Part shown: positions 10,701 through 20,669 of the stretch, one piece after another
Position numbering within the stretch: the first letter of the stretch is position 1
Layout of the letters: the number at the start of each line of letters is the position of its first letter
From: Nemertoderma westbladi
Taxonomy: Eukaryota; Xenacoelomorpha; Nemertodermatida; Nemertodermatidae
NCBI GenBank assembly: GCA_032718475.1
Contig: JAUCBJ010006963.1
Coordinates: 1 to 56,404, forward strand
Length of the DNA stretch: 56,404 bases
Reading direction: 5' to 3'
Translations under genes and position numbers: made by a program
Notes under the pieces: generated by a model
The model's input: only the letters and a program-made list of their open reading frames with translations
Databases searched by the model: none
Told to the model about the DNA's origin: nothing

Positions 10701-13700
10701 GTTGTCCTCTGCAGTGGTACGCACTACCGAACAGGCGTTGGAAGGGGTTGAGATTATCCCGAAGGCCTGGATGGTCATCCAGTACTCCACCTGTTTCTGG
10801 TTGAGATCTCCTTCGGGCCACCACAGAAATCGTAGACTATCTCGATCCCTATCTAGCACCTTGACTTGTAAGAACATGCCTTCTATATCGGAGGCGAAAG
10901 CAATCGAATATTGTCTCAATCTTAAAAGAATTCCCAACAAAGATTGAAGCAAGTTGGGTCCGGGTAACAATTCAGAGTTAAGGGATTGACCCATGTAAAG
11001 AGCGGAGCCATCAAACACTACTCTCACTTCGTGTGGTTTACCGGGTTTAGGAACGTAATGGTGAGTTAAGTAATACGTTCTTTCAGTCACAGGTGTTTCT
11101 TCCGGTACTCTCTCCGCGTATCCCTTACTAATAAATTTTTCCAGCTGTGTTTGATACATTGCTTTAGCTGAAGAATTAGCCGTAAGGCGTCGATGGAGTT
11201 GCGCGATTCTTTTTTCCGCCAAAGGTCTGTTATTGATGAACTTCGGTTCTCTCTTGCGAAAAGGTAAACCGACTTCGTACCTTCCTTGATCTTTGAGGAA
11301 ACGTGTAGTCGTCTCTTGGATCTGCTTGGCCCTTTCCTCTTCCACCGACAAGGCTTTATCGTAGGAATTGGGCTCTACCGCCTCTTGCGTAAAGAATCGT
11401 ACAGCATGTTCATCTCGAGTCTTGGCATTGCAACGCTCAATGACGTCATTTAACTCGTCGTTATAAGCTTCTCGTTCAGATGGATAGAGAAGTTGACATA
11501 AGTTAACTTGGTTTTGCCAAGCCTCATTTTCCTTAAGGAGATCGATGGTATTCTCCTCATCAAAAAGCTGGTGAACGTCGTCGTTATCTGAGGAGTATGG
11601 AATTCCCTCAGTTGAATCGTCTCCCTCACTAGCATCATCTTCCCATTCACTCACCTGGCAGACTCTCTCTTGCGGTAGTCTTTCTCTGAGTGTTCTACGG
11701 GAAGGGCCAGTAAAGTACCAACCTACTCTAGTTCTTACCGCATATGTCTGTAGGGGCTGCGGTTGAGCAGGCCGTTTCTCTAATGTCTCCAGCGCCTCAT
11801 GCGCGTTTTGGCCGATGAGTATTTGTACTCCAGGATAATCAGTCTGGAATCGAGGTATGTTAAGATGTTGGATGCTCTCATCCTCGTCCCAATTATAAAG
11901 GTCTGCTTGAGTAGTAGCGAAGTTCTTTATAGCCACCATTTTCACTGACCTTATGCTATGTTCTCCTAGTTCGTCCTGGGGGGTGGACAACGCTCCTACA
12001 TAATAATCCGCTGTGATTGTAGATTTCCAAACTTGCATTATGCCAGACATGTTGAGCTTAGTTTGGAACTTGAGTTGTCCAGCAAATATATCTTCGGCTA
12101 GCTCTTTGTCGATGAATGTTCCTGTACTACCGGAGTCAAGGAGGGCGTTCACTACATAACTCCTCTTAGGTCCGTGAACCCTCACTTGCACCACAGGAAA
12201 CTCTCGGATCCCTACATTGGAAGATGGCTCTTTCCAAGATGGTTGTCGCTCAGAAGTAGTTAGAGTGAAGTCGTTGTCTGTATCCTTTTCATAGGTGAGC
12301 GCTCGATACACTGCGGTATTTATCATGTAACAGGATTCGTTTTCGTCGGAGAACTCGTCTGTGTAGAATCCTTCCATCTCAGATTGATCAGTGTCGTTCA
12401 CATCACTGAATTGGACATGTAGCTCGGAATCACTTACCTGATTCGGACTATTTCGATCGAATTCAGCGTGCAACAAGATATGATGTTTCGCACCACACTT
12501 TGCACACCTTATGTCAGAGAAACAGGTTCGCCGTTGGTGTCCTTGTCTGAGGCAATTATAACATAACCGCTTATCCCACATGACTTCGCGTCTCTCCGTT
12601 AATGATTTCTTTAGAAATTCATCACACCTATTCAAATGGTGGATCCCGTCACACAGAGCACATTTTGGTTTGATGTTACTTACCTTATTTTGAGTCACAT
12701 TGTGTACACTTGCCCTTTCTTCGGGCTTTCTCACCGGAATTCTCTTGGGAGACGTAGGAGGAGTTTTTCTTACCTGTTCTCTCCTGTCATTTGATCGAGA
12801 CTTGAATTTACTCACCTGATCTTTAGGAATTTTATTTACGTAATAAGATCTCTCAGTGTCTTTCCCGCTATCTTCTCCTTGAGAAGTCTGGCTTTCGCCG
12901 TCGTCTGTATAACACACTGGTGTTACCTTTCTCCTAGAGACGGGTTTTTCACTTACCTTGCTTTCCGGTGTCTTCTCCCTAGACAGTTTCAGGAGCTGTA
13001 ATTTCACTTCTCCATCTAGGAATGACATGAGATCAGCCATGGTAGGGTCTCGTCGTTGTTGTTCCATCATATATAACACTTTCTTATCCCAGCGTGTACC
13101 TACTCCACCTTTCGGTAAAGTAGAAGCCAGTGCTCTAATAACCATAGTGTTCTGATACTCATGAGACTTACCTAGCCAATCTAATTGTCTGCAGATCTCC
13201 TGGATCTCATCGGAAAACTCGATAATTCCGCTACTAATAAACTTTCGGGGCGCTACTAATTTTGCATACAAGTACCCAGCGATATTATTCCTATTACCAT
13301 ACCTGATGTTTAATGTATCCCAAACTTGTCTTAATCCGTCTGGATGTCCAATAAACTTTAACGCCATTAACTTGGGAGATCCTTCCAAGCACTCGATGAG
13401 GTATCTAAGTTTTTCTCCATTAGATAGTACAGAGTTCTGTATGTTATCTTTGTAATATTCATTAAAAGGTAACCATTTCATCTCATCTCCATTGAACTTG
13501 ACGATCTCTCCCACCTTTACCGCTTGCCGGGCTTCGGTTCTAGCCATTTGACGCGTAAAACTTTCTTGGGCCATCGTGTTATTTAATATCGAGTTATCGG
13601 TATATAAATTTCTCGGATTATGATCAGGTCTATAGGGAATGTCATTATCAACAGGTCTATAATTACCCTTAATAGGGTTCACTATAGGAGTTTCTACTTC

Positions 13701-15854
13701 GCTAGCAGTATATATGCGTGTAGGCTCCACACCTTGCGCATGCGATACTTCAGACCTAACAGGTTGACACATTGTTACAGAGGGTGGTGGTATACCCTTT
13801 TGGGTATTTACTAATTTATCGCGTTCGAGCGCGATACTTTGCTGCACTTCTTGCAACTCTAGCCTACTTTCCCTTACTGTGCCCTTGAATTGCTGGACAG
13901 TCTCCTGCATCTGCCCGAGCAGGATATCCATCCCCCGCCGTCTCTCGTCCACCCATTCGACCGCCGAAGCGGGAGTCGCCAACGTTGTAGCGAGCGGACG
14001 AGGGACAACGGGCGACAAATCAGGAATATTTCGCTCGGGGTCCAGGACCTGAACTGTCTCCTGGGCAGTTCTACGGGGCACAGGTAGCTTAGTGCTATGC
14101 AGAGGGAATTTAGAGGTAACTTCAGGGAGCACAGGTGTGTCTATCACCGAAGGGGTGATTTCAAGAACAGGCCTAATTATTTCAGGCTCATCTACTATAG
14201 TAGGGAGTCTTTCTATTTTAATTATTTGGTCTGTGGGCTCTGTACTACCTAAGTTGGTGTTATTTAGTTGCCTTCGAACAGCTGGAGGCAAATCAGGCAA
14301 TTTCTGACGGTGGAATGTTCTTTTACGTCTACTTAGACGAGATCTATTTCCCTTGCCTTCAGTATCGGTGGTATCGCCTTCCTCAGATGATGTATATCCC
14401 TGTCTTTTGGGAGTAGATCGATTCATCATCTGCATATTACTAGCTGTTAACTGTTTATTTATGCAGTCTTGATTCTCCTGAATGTTTTCCAATTCTAATT
14501 GGGTGGTTTCTTCAGTCGCTCTCCGTTCGGCTTCTGCCACTGCCTCCCGCTTGCGTCCTTCCGCTTCGGCCGCTGCCTTTGCTGCTGCTACTGCCGCTTT
14601 TGCCTCTGCTGCTGCCACTGCCGCTGCCGCTTTTGTTTCTGCTTCTGCAGCTGCCACTGCTGCTGCTACTGCCGCTGCTTTTCTGTCTTCTATACGTTTT
14701 TTCTTTACTTGTTCTTCCTGGACTCGTGTGATGCGGAGTTGTTCATCAAATTTAGCCTGATTCGCAGCCCTCATTTCCACATCGATGGCATCCAACACAA
14801 GCTTGGTTCCTTCACTATTAGGGCTAAGTCCCTCTAACCTTCTCCTCAACTCGTCATCACCTAAAAAACGTTGATAGTCTGACAGATAGATGTCAATGGC
14901 ATCCCTCTTATGCGGTTTCTCTGCCGTCGCTTCACTTTCCACTTGGGAAAAAGTAGCGTCTGTTGATTCTCCATGGGTTGATCGCTCCTCCAGCTGAGCT
15001 TTCCACTGAGCTGTTCCTTGAACCTGGAGATTCACCCTTTGAAACCAAGTCTTTACGGCGACTTGCAACGACGTGTCTTGTCTTCGTTTAGAAGCCTCCT
15101 CAAAGGCCGATAATATTAGCCTGATTCGTAGAATTCTTTCTCTCACTTGATAAAGCAGTTGTCCCTGCTCTTGAGGTCCTTGTGGTTGTTGAAACAGTTG
15201 TTCTTTTAATCGCTCTATAGAGCTGAAGAATCCCTGTGTGTATCCGGCTGCGGACCTCTTCCACACAGCTGGATCGATGGTTTCCTTGGCTACTCCCATC
15301 CGGTGTATGTCTTCCCAGGCAGCTTCTGATAAATCAAACGGGAGTCCGGGTCCGGGGAAGTTCCATTGCGACTCGACAATAGACTTCAGTTCTTCACTCG
15401 TGTATCCCGCATAACTATCTCTAGTTGACCGTTGACTTCTCGCCCAATCGATCTGGTGTTCTTCCACCGCGATCAATAACCTAGTGAGTACGGCTGCAGG
15501 AAGGATGAGAAGGGGATCCGTATAAACCACATCCGTCATCTCTGCTCCGCGCTCGGGTGTCAGCTCTACAGTATCCTCACTACTGGAGCTGCTGGGCCGC
15601 TGAGGAATAAGTTCTTGACTAGCGGGTTGTTGCTGTTCCGCTGCTTCTTGGTCCCGCTTGACCTGAGCTCGGGTGCCTATGATAGACCTACGATGTTGGA
15701 CTAGCCTAGGTTCTGTTATTACTACTGGAGGGATGATCTTCCTCACAGTGGGAGGTGAACTGAACTTACGACCAGACGGTTGTACGTCTCTATCTGAGTC
15801 GCAGATAGTTACATCTAATAAACTGTCTGATAGGTTCTGCTTAGTATCAGACAT
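7767..15854 (-). CDS. gag-pol: BEL/Pao gag-pol polyprotein (2695 aa)
   Basis: One uninterrupted frame from an ATG. Residues 1-690 form a long gag N terminus: acidic/Ser-rich start, Ala/Glu-rich helix near 388-440, coiled coil near 638-685. A DUF1759-like gag domain lies at about 781-925. CCHC-type knuckles start at C1065 and run to about 1147. The aspartic protease motif DSG is at 1240. RT has a metal-binding D1656 and YMDD at 1735-1738. RNase H residues D1915, E1956, D1986 and D2032 are present. Integrase has an HHCC zinc site (about 2293-2331) and D2364, D2426, E2476 (D-61-D-49-E). A DUF5641-like tail follows at about 2575-2667. It would make the capsid, mature itself, copy the RNA into cDNA and integrate it. 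Family members are usually below 2000 residues; the excess is N-terminal. No stop, frameshift or missing catalytic residue was seen, so activity is plausible. Confidence 0.95.
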   Translation of the reverse strand: MSDTKQNLSDSLLDVTICDSDRDVQPSGRKFSSPPTVRKIIPPVVITEPRLVQHRRSIIGTRAQVKRDQEAAEQQQPASQELIPQRPSSSSSEDTVELTPERGAEMTDVVYTDPLLILPAAVLTRLLIAVEEHQIDWARSQRSTRDSYAGYTSEELKSIVESQWNFPGPGLPFDLSEAAWEDIHRMGVAKETIDPAVWKRSAAGYTQGFFSSIERLKEQLFQQPQGPQEQGQLLYQVRERILRIRLILSAFEEASKRRQDTSLQVAVKTWFQRVNLQVQGTAQWKAQLEERSTHGESTDATFSQVESEATAEKPHKRDAIDIYLSDYQRFLGDDELRRRLEGLSPNSEGTKLVLDAIDVEMRAANQAKFDEQLRITRVQEEQVKKKRIEDRKAAAVAAAVAAAEAETKAAAAVAAAEAKAAVAAAKAAAEAEGRKREAVAEAERRATEETTQLELENIQENQDCINKQLTASNMQMMNRSTPKRQGYTSSEEGDTTDTEGKGNRSRLSRRKRTFHRQKLPDLPPAVRRQLNNTNLGSTEPTDQIIKIERLPTIVDEPEIIRPVLEITPSVIDTPVLPEVTSKFPLHSTKLPVPRRTAQETVQVLDPERNIPDLSPVVPRPLATTLATPASAVEWVDERRRGMDILLGQMQETVQQFKGTVRESRLELQEVQQSIALERDKLVNTQKGIPPPSVTMCQPVRSEVSHAQGVEPTRIYTASEVETPIVNPIKGNYRPVDNDIPYRPDHNPRNLYTDNSILNNTMAQESFTRQMARTEARQAVKVGEIVKFNGDEMKWLPFNEYYKDNIQNSVLSNGEKLRYLIECLEGSPKLMALKFIGHPDGLRQVWDTLNIRYGNRNNIAGYLYAKLVAPRKFISSGIIEFSDEIQEICRQLDWLGKSHEYQNTMVIRALASTLPKGGVGTRWDKKVLYMMEQQRRDPTMADLMSFLDGEVKLQLLKLSREKTPESKVSEKPVSRRKVTPVCYTDDGESQTSQGEDSGKDTERSYYVNKIPKDQVSKFKSRSNDRREQVRKTPPTSPKRIPVRKPEERASVHNVTQNKVSNIKPKCALCDGIHHLNRCDEFLKKSLTERREVMWDKRLCYNCLRQGHQRRTCFSDIRCAKCGAKHHILLHAEFDRNSPNQVSDSELHVQFSDVNDTDQSEMEGFYTDEFSDENESCYMINTAVYRALTYEKDTDNDFTLTTSERQPSWKEPSSNVGIREFPVVQVRVHGPKRSYVVNALLDSGSTGTFIDKELAEDIFAGQLKFQTKLNMSGIMQVWKSTITADYYVGALSTPQDELGEHSIRSVKMVAIKNFATTQADLYNWDEDESIQHLNIPRFQTDYPGVQILIGQNAHEALETLEKRPAQPQPLQTYAVRTRVGWYFTGPSRRTLRERLPQERVCQVSEWEDDASEGDDSTEGIPYSSDNDDVHQLFDEENTIDLLKENEAWQNQVNLCQLLYPSEREAYNDELNDVIERCNAKTRDEHAVRFFTQEAVEPNSYDKALSVEEERAKQIQETTTRFLKDQGRYEVGLPFRKREPKFINNRPLAEKRIAQLHRRLTANSSAKAMYQTQLEKFISKGYAERVPEETPVTERTYYLTHHYVPKPGKPHEVRVVFDGSALYMGQSLNSELLPGPNLLQSLLGILLRLRQYSIAFASDIEGMFLQVKVLDRDRDSLRFLWWPEGDLNQKQVEYWMTIQAFGIISTPSNACSVVRTTAEDNREAFSKEVIDNIKRDIYMDDNLKSLPSVEEAIEVAKGTVECLKRGGFRLTKFTSNSREFLESIPAEDRGAKDLDLSKDDLPETKTLGLKWDTERDILFFQLKQRDNPVRTKRICLSILSTYFDPLGFISPVILIARSLVQQMWLENHSWDDPLKGELLKKWMKWEDSLPAIENFIISRSYFGHVLPTYSYQLHVFGDASDMGIGIVAYLRLETPDGIKVALVTSKALINNKLKVPRAELKAALYATAIGRNVTEQIDYPLEKTVYWTDALLVLEYITNEVCQFSVFVTNRVAIILSRTTMDQWRHCPGTINPADIASRGATPKELVNTPEWLGGPDFLYREEEEWPPHLTTAEIRQAKGAEKVKPKTRASKSKLFKPAVDLSVLFTSGDDALDQKPTATTKEVLEIRDKDWKSGIPDITQGLSPLLQRAIRHYSSWNRLCKAVTYLKRCFHHRYSGTKTHSDDAPSTSARVHVVKDLPQYKVSDRFLKEKISYQEHDETNKQMLRLLQCYEDSDKYFLLLRNPQMRLRDRFSSTMIDGLIRVGGRLTNAPLSFDTKFPILIRNLDIQIKIIVDVHSKLYHAGRERVLSEIRTRYYFYKPRRALNQVLRNCIPCRKAFSRPLTQREAELPRERVSFYEPPFTNTGVDLFGPIEVYRARTIVKRWCVIFVCMTCRAIHLDMVNDLSTNSFVLSLRRQIARFGTSNTMRSDKGTNFIGANNEIQAYVKDWNKRQVDDQLRITASSWTFNAADAPWWGGSWERLIRSVKTAFHFIVPCRAYLTDELLRTLMEEIAAYLNERPLMPVSSNPDSLEALTPAHFLLKKPVAMLPRSEITDGDEYCRRTWQLMQLLSRRFADHFEKHYLPTLQLRTKWFAQQENVSAGDMVLIVDPDLPRKRWQTGRIIETYISSDGLVRSVELVVMRRNFKKPGIVFETQQLNRPVGRLCLLERDRELSGNYGRQETLPTTTSLIQPTSRDSPT

Positions 15855-15939
15855 GTCTATGTATACCGTTGAATGTCTACTGCTGTATTACAATCTGAGC
15901 AAGTCTAGTAACTCAGTATTAACTGATAGCCTAGTAATT

Positions 15940-16360
15940 AATTACCGGTACTGCTACTCAGTGTAGCGTGATATATATAATATATTAGAATACCGGTATG
16001 CTTATAGTATATATAACTATTATTACAGACTAGGTTTATCACAGAATACCGGTATAATTTTAGCACAAATATATATAAATATATAATAGGCCTATCGGGA
16101 ATACCGGTATACAGATTACAGTTTTGTAGTATATAATTATAATTCTGGAATAGAATTAATTACAAGTACCGGTATAATTTCAGCCTAAATTTATAGAAAT
16201 AAAGATAATAGGCCTATCGTAAATACCGGTATGCAGTTTACACTTATAGTGTATATATATAAGTATAATTACAAACTGGAATTAATTACAGAATACCGGT
16301 ATGATTTCAACCTAAAATTTATAGAAATAAATATAATAAGCCTATTGTAAATACCGGTAT
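15940..16360. repeat. Array of ACCGGT palindromes in the leader
   Basis: About eight copies of (AAT)ACCGGTA(TA) lie 45-70 bp apart inside longer degenerate units that also share ATAGGCCTAT and TATATATA blocks. Element 1 has six copies in the same place (2236-2515), so unit number varies between copies of the same transposon. Confidence 0.75.
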
Positions 16361-17299
16361 ATCAATTAGTTTAAATAACTGAATTTCTGAATTTTAAGGG
16401 TTACTAAGTTACTTTAACTTACTTTATTGCCGTTAGTTAAGCAGTAGTCCAACTGATATCGAGACCTAATGGTTGTATGGCAGGCCTACTATTTATAAAT
16501 CGTTAGATTTGATTTATAATATATATATACCCGTTTTAATGGGTTTTGTCAATGTTTGAAATAAATGTTATTATTTCTGGGGGGTAATCACTACACAAAG
16601 CGGTGCGCTTTCAATGAAGTGTTACTTATAAGACACTAAAACAAATAATTCTAATTTACCTAAGTTACTTAATACTACAAATTACGTACAATTCGGGTGA
16701 GATTACAATCTCTAAATAAACACAAAAATTTACAAAAAACACAAAATACGAATTTTTAGGGTAATTTTACAAGAAGTCTACTAACCAGCCTAACAAAGGG
16801 TTAGAAACTGGTTATTACAACGGACAGGGTACTACGGTATTTGAAATAATGAGTAGTAGTAAATACACTGCGTTGTCCAGATAGGAAAATACCACCGCCT
16901 GACGACCTATAGCCGTATCGCTATAGGTTCTACGTTATGTATAACGGAGTGTTCCTACCTAGAAGTTAATAGAGCTAATCGAACGTGCCTATTAACCACT
17001 TTACAACACAAATATAATGTCTACACTAATTACTTCGGAAAGTACTGTACACTAAACCCTAAATTAGGTACGAGTACTTGTACAACATATAATCTGTAGT
17101 TAAATATACTTGAGCAGCTAAAAGAACCACGGCATCTGCTGGAGTGACCGATGCACAAAATCACCAGTCTTTACCTACGCCAAGCAGCCCGTGTAGTACC
17201 GGGGTTAATTTAACTATAGCGGTATGTATAACAAACACAATTACTGTAGGAACAAACTTGGGGAATGAATGTTGCGAATAATCGCATAAACTCTGAATA

Positions 17300-17875
17300 A
17301 TAAATATTACGCTACGCGTACAAACTACTCAAACAAAATGCAGACCGAACACTGACAGACTACCATCAAGCTTAAACAAACTACGGTATATGCAGACTCC
17401 GAAATAATTAGGTAGTATGCGTTCTAACCCAGTAGTACGACTTATTCTTTAATTGGGGGTTTACCTTACAGCATTCGCTGCCCCTACTTCCTAACCGTTC
17501 TTTATCGGACAAGTGATCTACACACGCTGCAATCCGCTCAGGCCTAATAACAGCCAGACAACTATCCAGCCTACAAATTATCTAAATAAATATTATACGC
17601 TACCCGTACAGACTTACACAAACAAAGTACAGACTAAACGATGGCAGACTACTCTCAAGCCTAAATAAACTACAGGACATGCAGACTCCGAAATGATTAG
17701 GGAGTATGCGTTCTAACCCAGTAGTACGACTTATTCTTTAGTTGGGGGTTTACCTTACAGCATTCGCTGCCCCTACTTCCTAACCGTACTTAATCGGACA
17801 GGTGATCTACACACACTGCAATCCGTTCGGACCTAACAGCAATCAGACAACAGCTCAGCCTACAAATCGTCTGTA
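17300..17875. repeat. 289-bp tandem duplication in the leader
   Basis: Two diverged units of about 289 bp (17300-17588 and 17589-17875) share long blocks such as AGTATGCGTTCTAACCCAGT and GCATTCGCTGCCCCTACTTC. The same duplication is in element 3 at about 27000-27570, so it predates the split of the two copies. Confidence 0.8.
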
Positions 17876-18044
17876 CAATCTGATCAGGTTTACACGCCTT
17901 CTGTTCAATACTAGCCTACAAACAAATAAAACTGACAGAAATAAGTAAGCTCCAAAAGAAACAAGGGGTGTACAGTCCCTAATCTCTTAAACAGCCTACT
18001 GGTATACAACAATCAAATCGAATAATACTAATGTACTTATACTG

Positions 18045-18190
18045 GAAGTACCGGTTAGGACAGTTGGGCCTACGGACCTACAGAAGTACCGGTTCTGGCA
18101 GTTGGACCTACGGGCCTACAGCAGTACCGGTTCTGGCAGTTGGGCCTACTGACCTACAGATGTACCGTTCAGGTTTACCGGTTGACCGGT
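18045..18190. repeat. 38-bp tandem repeats next to the 5' LTR
   Basis: About three and a half units, each with TACCGGTT, CAGTTGG and GCCTAC blocks. Element 3 has the corresponding array at about 27744-27890 with a different unit order. Confidence 0.8.
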
Positions 18191-18237
18191 ACTTTCAACT
18201 TTATTGCTTACTGCAATAAAGAAGCTATATCCTTTAA

Positions 18238-19441
18238 TGTTCGCGCTTTCAGACCTTTGGCAGTTTAACCCGCCAAATTAGGATGTCTTCTAGATAATAA
18301 ATCACCTTTTAGTCTATGACAAGTATTTGATTCACTACACTAGTCGAAACCAATCTGTGCGCGATCATTCACCCGCTGGATATTCCCGGGAGATTGGGTT
18401 CGACGGTTTAATTTTATTGCTATGTAAGCCTAATGTATTATTCGACTGACAGTATTATATAATCTCTGACAATATTATTCACCTTCGGGAATATTAACAG
18501 TTCCTTTAGGACGTGGCGCTTTATCTATATAAACAGAGTTATGACTTAAACTACTCACAACGATATGGCTCAATTATAATTCACATATATGGCGCATTCT
18601 TTAGGAATTGCTTCTTTAACAGACTCACTCATACACAATGCTGCACAATACTGCACACTAATCTGCCAATCTTCACTGATTTTAGTCACATATAAAAGGA
18701 ACACAGACTGACTCATGTAGGGTCTATCAAATAACATTAGATTCACTTCAAACCACTTTAACATAAGTCTCAATCGTTATTGGTAACCTTTCTCTCTTAC
18801 CTTCGGTATATCAAGAATATTGGGTTTTCGTGGTTATTTCTCGTTATTCCAATATAATAATTCATCAACCCATATAATGAATAACCGACAACAAATAACA
18901 GTATACAGTATCGATTGAGCAGGTAATTTTAGCAGTTTCAGCAGTTATTAAAAGCCGTGTGTCAGCAGTCAGTGTATTCCCAGATCAGTTAAAGGATATA
19001 TGTCCTTATAATTAAACCTACTAGTGTAAGACTAAAAACTGAAAACACGGAGGTGCCAAAAGCCGGTTCTTAGGCTCTAGGCAAAAACATAACACTGAAC
19101 TACTGAGTTTCTGTATATACCTCCAACACAGAGACAACAAACGCTCGGATTGGTCAACCTGAACAACGAGAGAACAAAGAAACAAAGAAACGTCGACGTG
19201 GCAATATCAGCTGCTAGCCGTCGTCATGGTAGCGACACTGTTTTCAAAGTATCCAGCTATTGCGTCACGAGATTGTGGATTATGTCCTCTAAAGTACAAA
19301 TACAGTACAAATACATAAGAAATGACTTTTATGTCCTCTAAAACACCAGTACAGCAAGGACACGGCCTTTTTATGCCTGGCAAACCAACTACAGAGTACT
19401 TTAAGGGAAAATAACCGGCTAATTACGCAAAAGCTTTTACT
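18238..19441 (-). repeat. 5' LTR of element 2
   Basis: Starts TGTTCGCGC on the plus strand and is near-identical to 3503-4706. Its outer end reads ...CTTTTAC followed by T, where the other LTRs have a final A, so the last base is mutated or trimmed. It should contain the element's promoter. Confidence 0.9.
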
Positions 19442-19465
19442 TTATCCTTATTTAATATCCTTTAA
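19442..19465. other. 24-bp spacer between elements 2 and 3
   Basis: Read on the minus strand it starts TTAAAGGATAT, identical to the first 11 bases of the leader that follows the 5' LTR in elements 2 and 3, then continues with 13 unrelated AT-rich bases. It therefore looks like leader or primer-site sequence carried past the LTR end, not plain host DNA. Confidence 0.7.
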
Positions 19466-20669
19466 TGTTCGCGCTTTCAGACCTTTGGCAGTTTAACCCG
19501 CCAAATTAGGATGTCTTCTAGATAATAAATCACCTTTTAGTCTATGACAAGTATTTGATTCACTACACTAGTCGAAACCAATCTGTGCGCGATCATTCAC
19601 CCGCTGGATATTCCCGGGAGATTGGGTTCGACGGTTTAATTTTATTGCTATGTAAGCCTAATGTATTATTCGACTGACAGTATTATATAATCTCTGACAA
19701 TATTATTCACCTTCGGGAATATTAACAGTTCCTTTAGGACGTGGCGCTTTATCTATATAAACAGAGTTATGACTTAAACTACTCACAACGATATGGCTCA
19801 ATTATAATTCACATATATGGCGCATTCTTTAGGAATTGCTTCTTTAACAGACTCACTCATACACAATGCTGCACAATACTGCACACTAATCTGCCAATCT
19901 TCACTGATTTTAGTCACATATAAAAGGAACACAGACTGACTCATGTAGGGTCTATCAAATAACATTAGATTCACTTCAAACCACTTTAACATAAGTCACA
20001 ATCGTTATTGGTAACCTTTCTCTCTTACCTTCGGTATATCAAGAATATTGGGTTTTCGGGGTTATTTCTCGTTATTCCAATATAATAATTAATCAACCCA
20101 TATAATGAATAACCGACAACAAATAACAGTATACAGTATCGATTGAGCAGGTAATTTTAGCAGTTTCAGCAGTTATTAAAAGCCGTGTGTCAGCAGTCAG
20201 TGTATTCCCAGATCAGTTAAAGGATATATGTCCTTATAATTAAACCTACTAGTGTAAGACTAAAAACTGAAAACACGGAGGTGCCAAAAGCCGGTTCTTA
20301 GGCTCTGGGCAAAAACATAACACTGAACTACTGAGTTTCTGTATATACCTCCAACACAGAGACAACAAACGCTCGGATTGGTCAACCTGAACAACGAGAG
20401 AACAAAGAAACAAAGAAACGTCGACGTGGCAATATCAGCTGCTAGCCGTCGTCATGGTAGCGACACTGTTTTCAAAGTATCCAGCTATTGCATCACGAGA
20501 TTGTGGATTATGTCCTCTAAAGTACAAATACAGTACAAATACATAAGAAATGACTTTTATGTCCTCTAAAACACCAGTACAGCAAGGACACGGCCTTTTT
20601 ATGCCTGGCAAACCAACTACAGAGTACTTTAAGGGAAAATAACCGGCTAATTACGCAAAAGCTTTTACA
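19466..20669 (-). repeat. 3' LTR of element 3
   Basis: A 1204-bp LTR with TG...CA ends, followed by the same candidate polypurine tract as element 2. It groups with the element 2 LTRs rather than with element 3's own 5' LTR. Confidence 0.9.

Larger units (their letters stand above)
15855..18237 (-). other. Leader (5' UTR) of element 2
   Basis: A 2.38-kb non-coding leader between the 5' LTR and the gag ATG. From gag outward it holds an ACCGGT-palindrome array, a conserved stretch (16400-17036), a 289-bp tandem duplication and a 38-bp tandem array, then TATCCTTTAA against the LTR. A primer-binding site starting TGG directly after the LTR is not seen; the minus-strand sequence there reads TTAAAGGATAT. 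Such a structured leader could carry packaging or translation signals, but that is inference. Confidence 0.7.
3503..19441 (-). mobile_element. BEL/Pao element 2, full length, about 15.9 kb, apparently intact
   Basis: The element has a 3' LTR at 3503-4706, a 3.06-kb post-pol region, one 2695-codon gag-pol frame, a 2.38-kb leader and a 5' LTR at 18238-19441. The two LTRs differ at only a handful of positions by eye, so insertion is recent. The domain order (gag with CCHC knuckles, aspartic protease, RT, RNase H, HHCC and DDE integrase, DUF5641-like tail) and one continuous frame are typical of BEL/Pao. The size is well above the usual 5-10 kb; the excess lies in a long gag N terminus, the leader and the post-pol region. 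No target-site duplication is visible because both ends abut other copies of the family. Confidence 0.92.
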
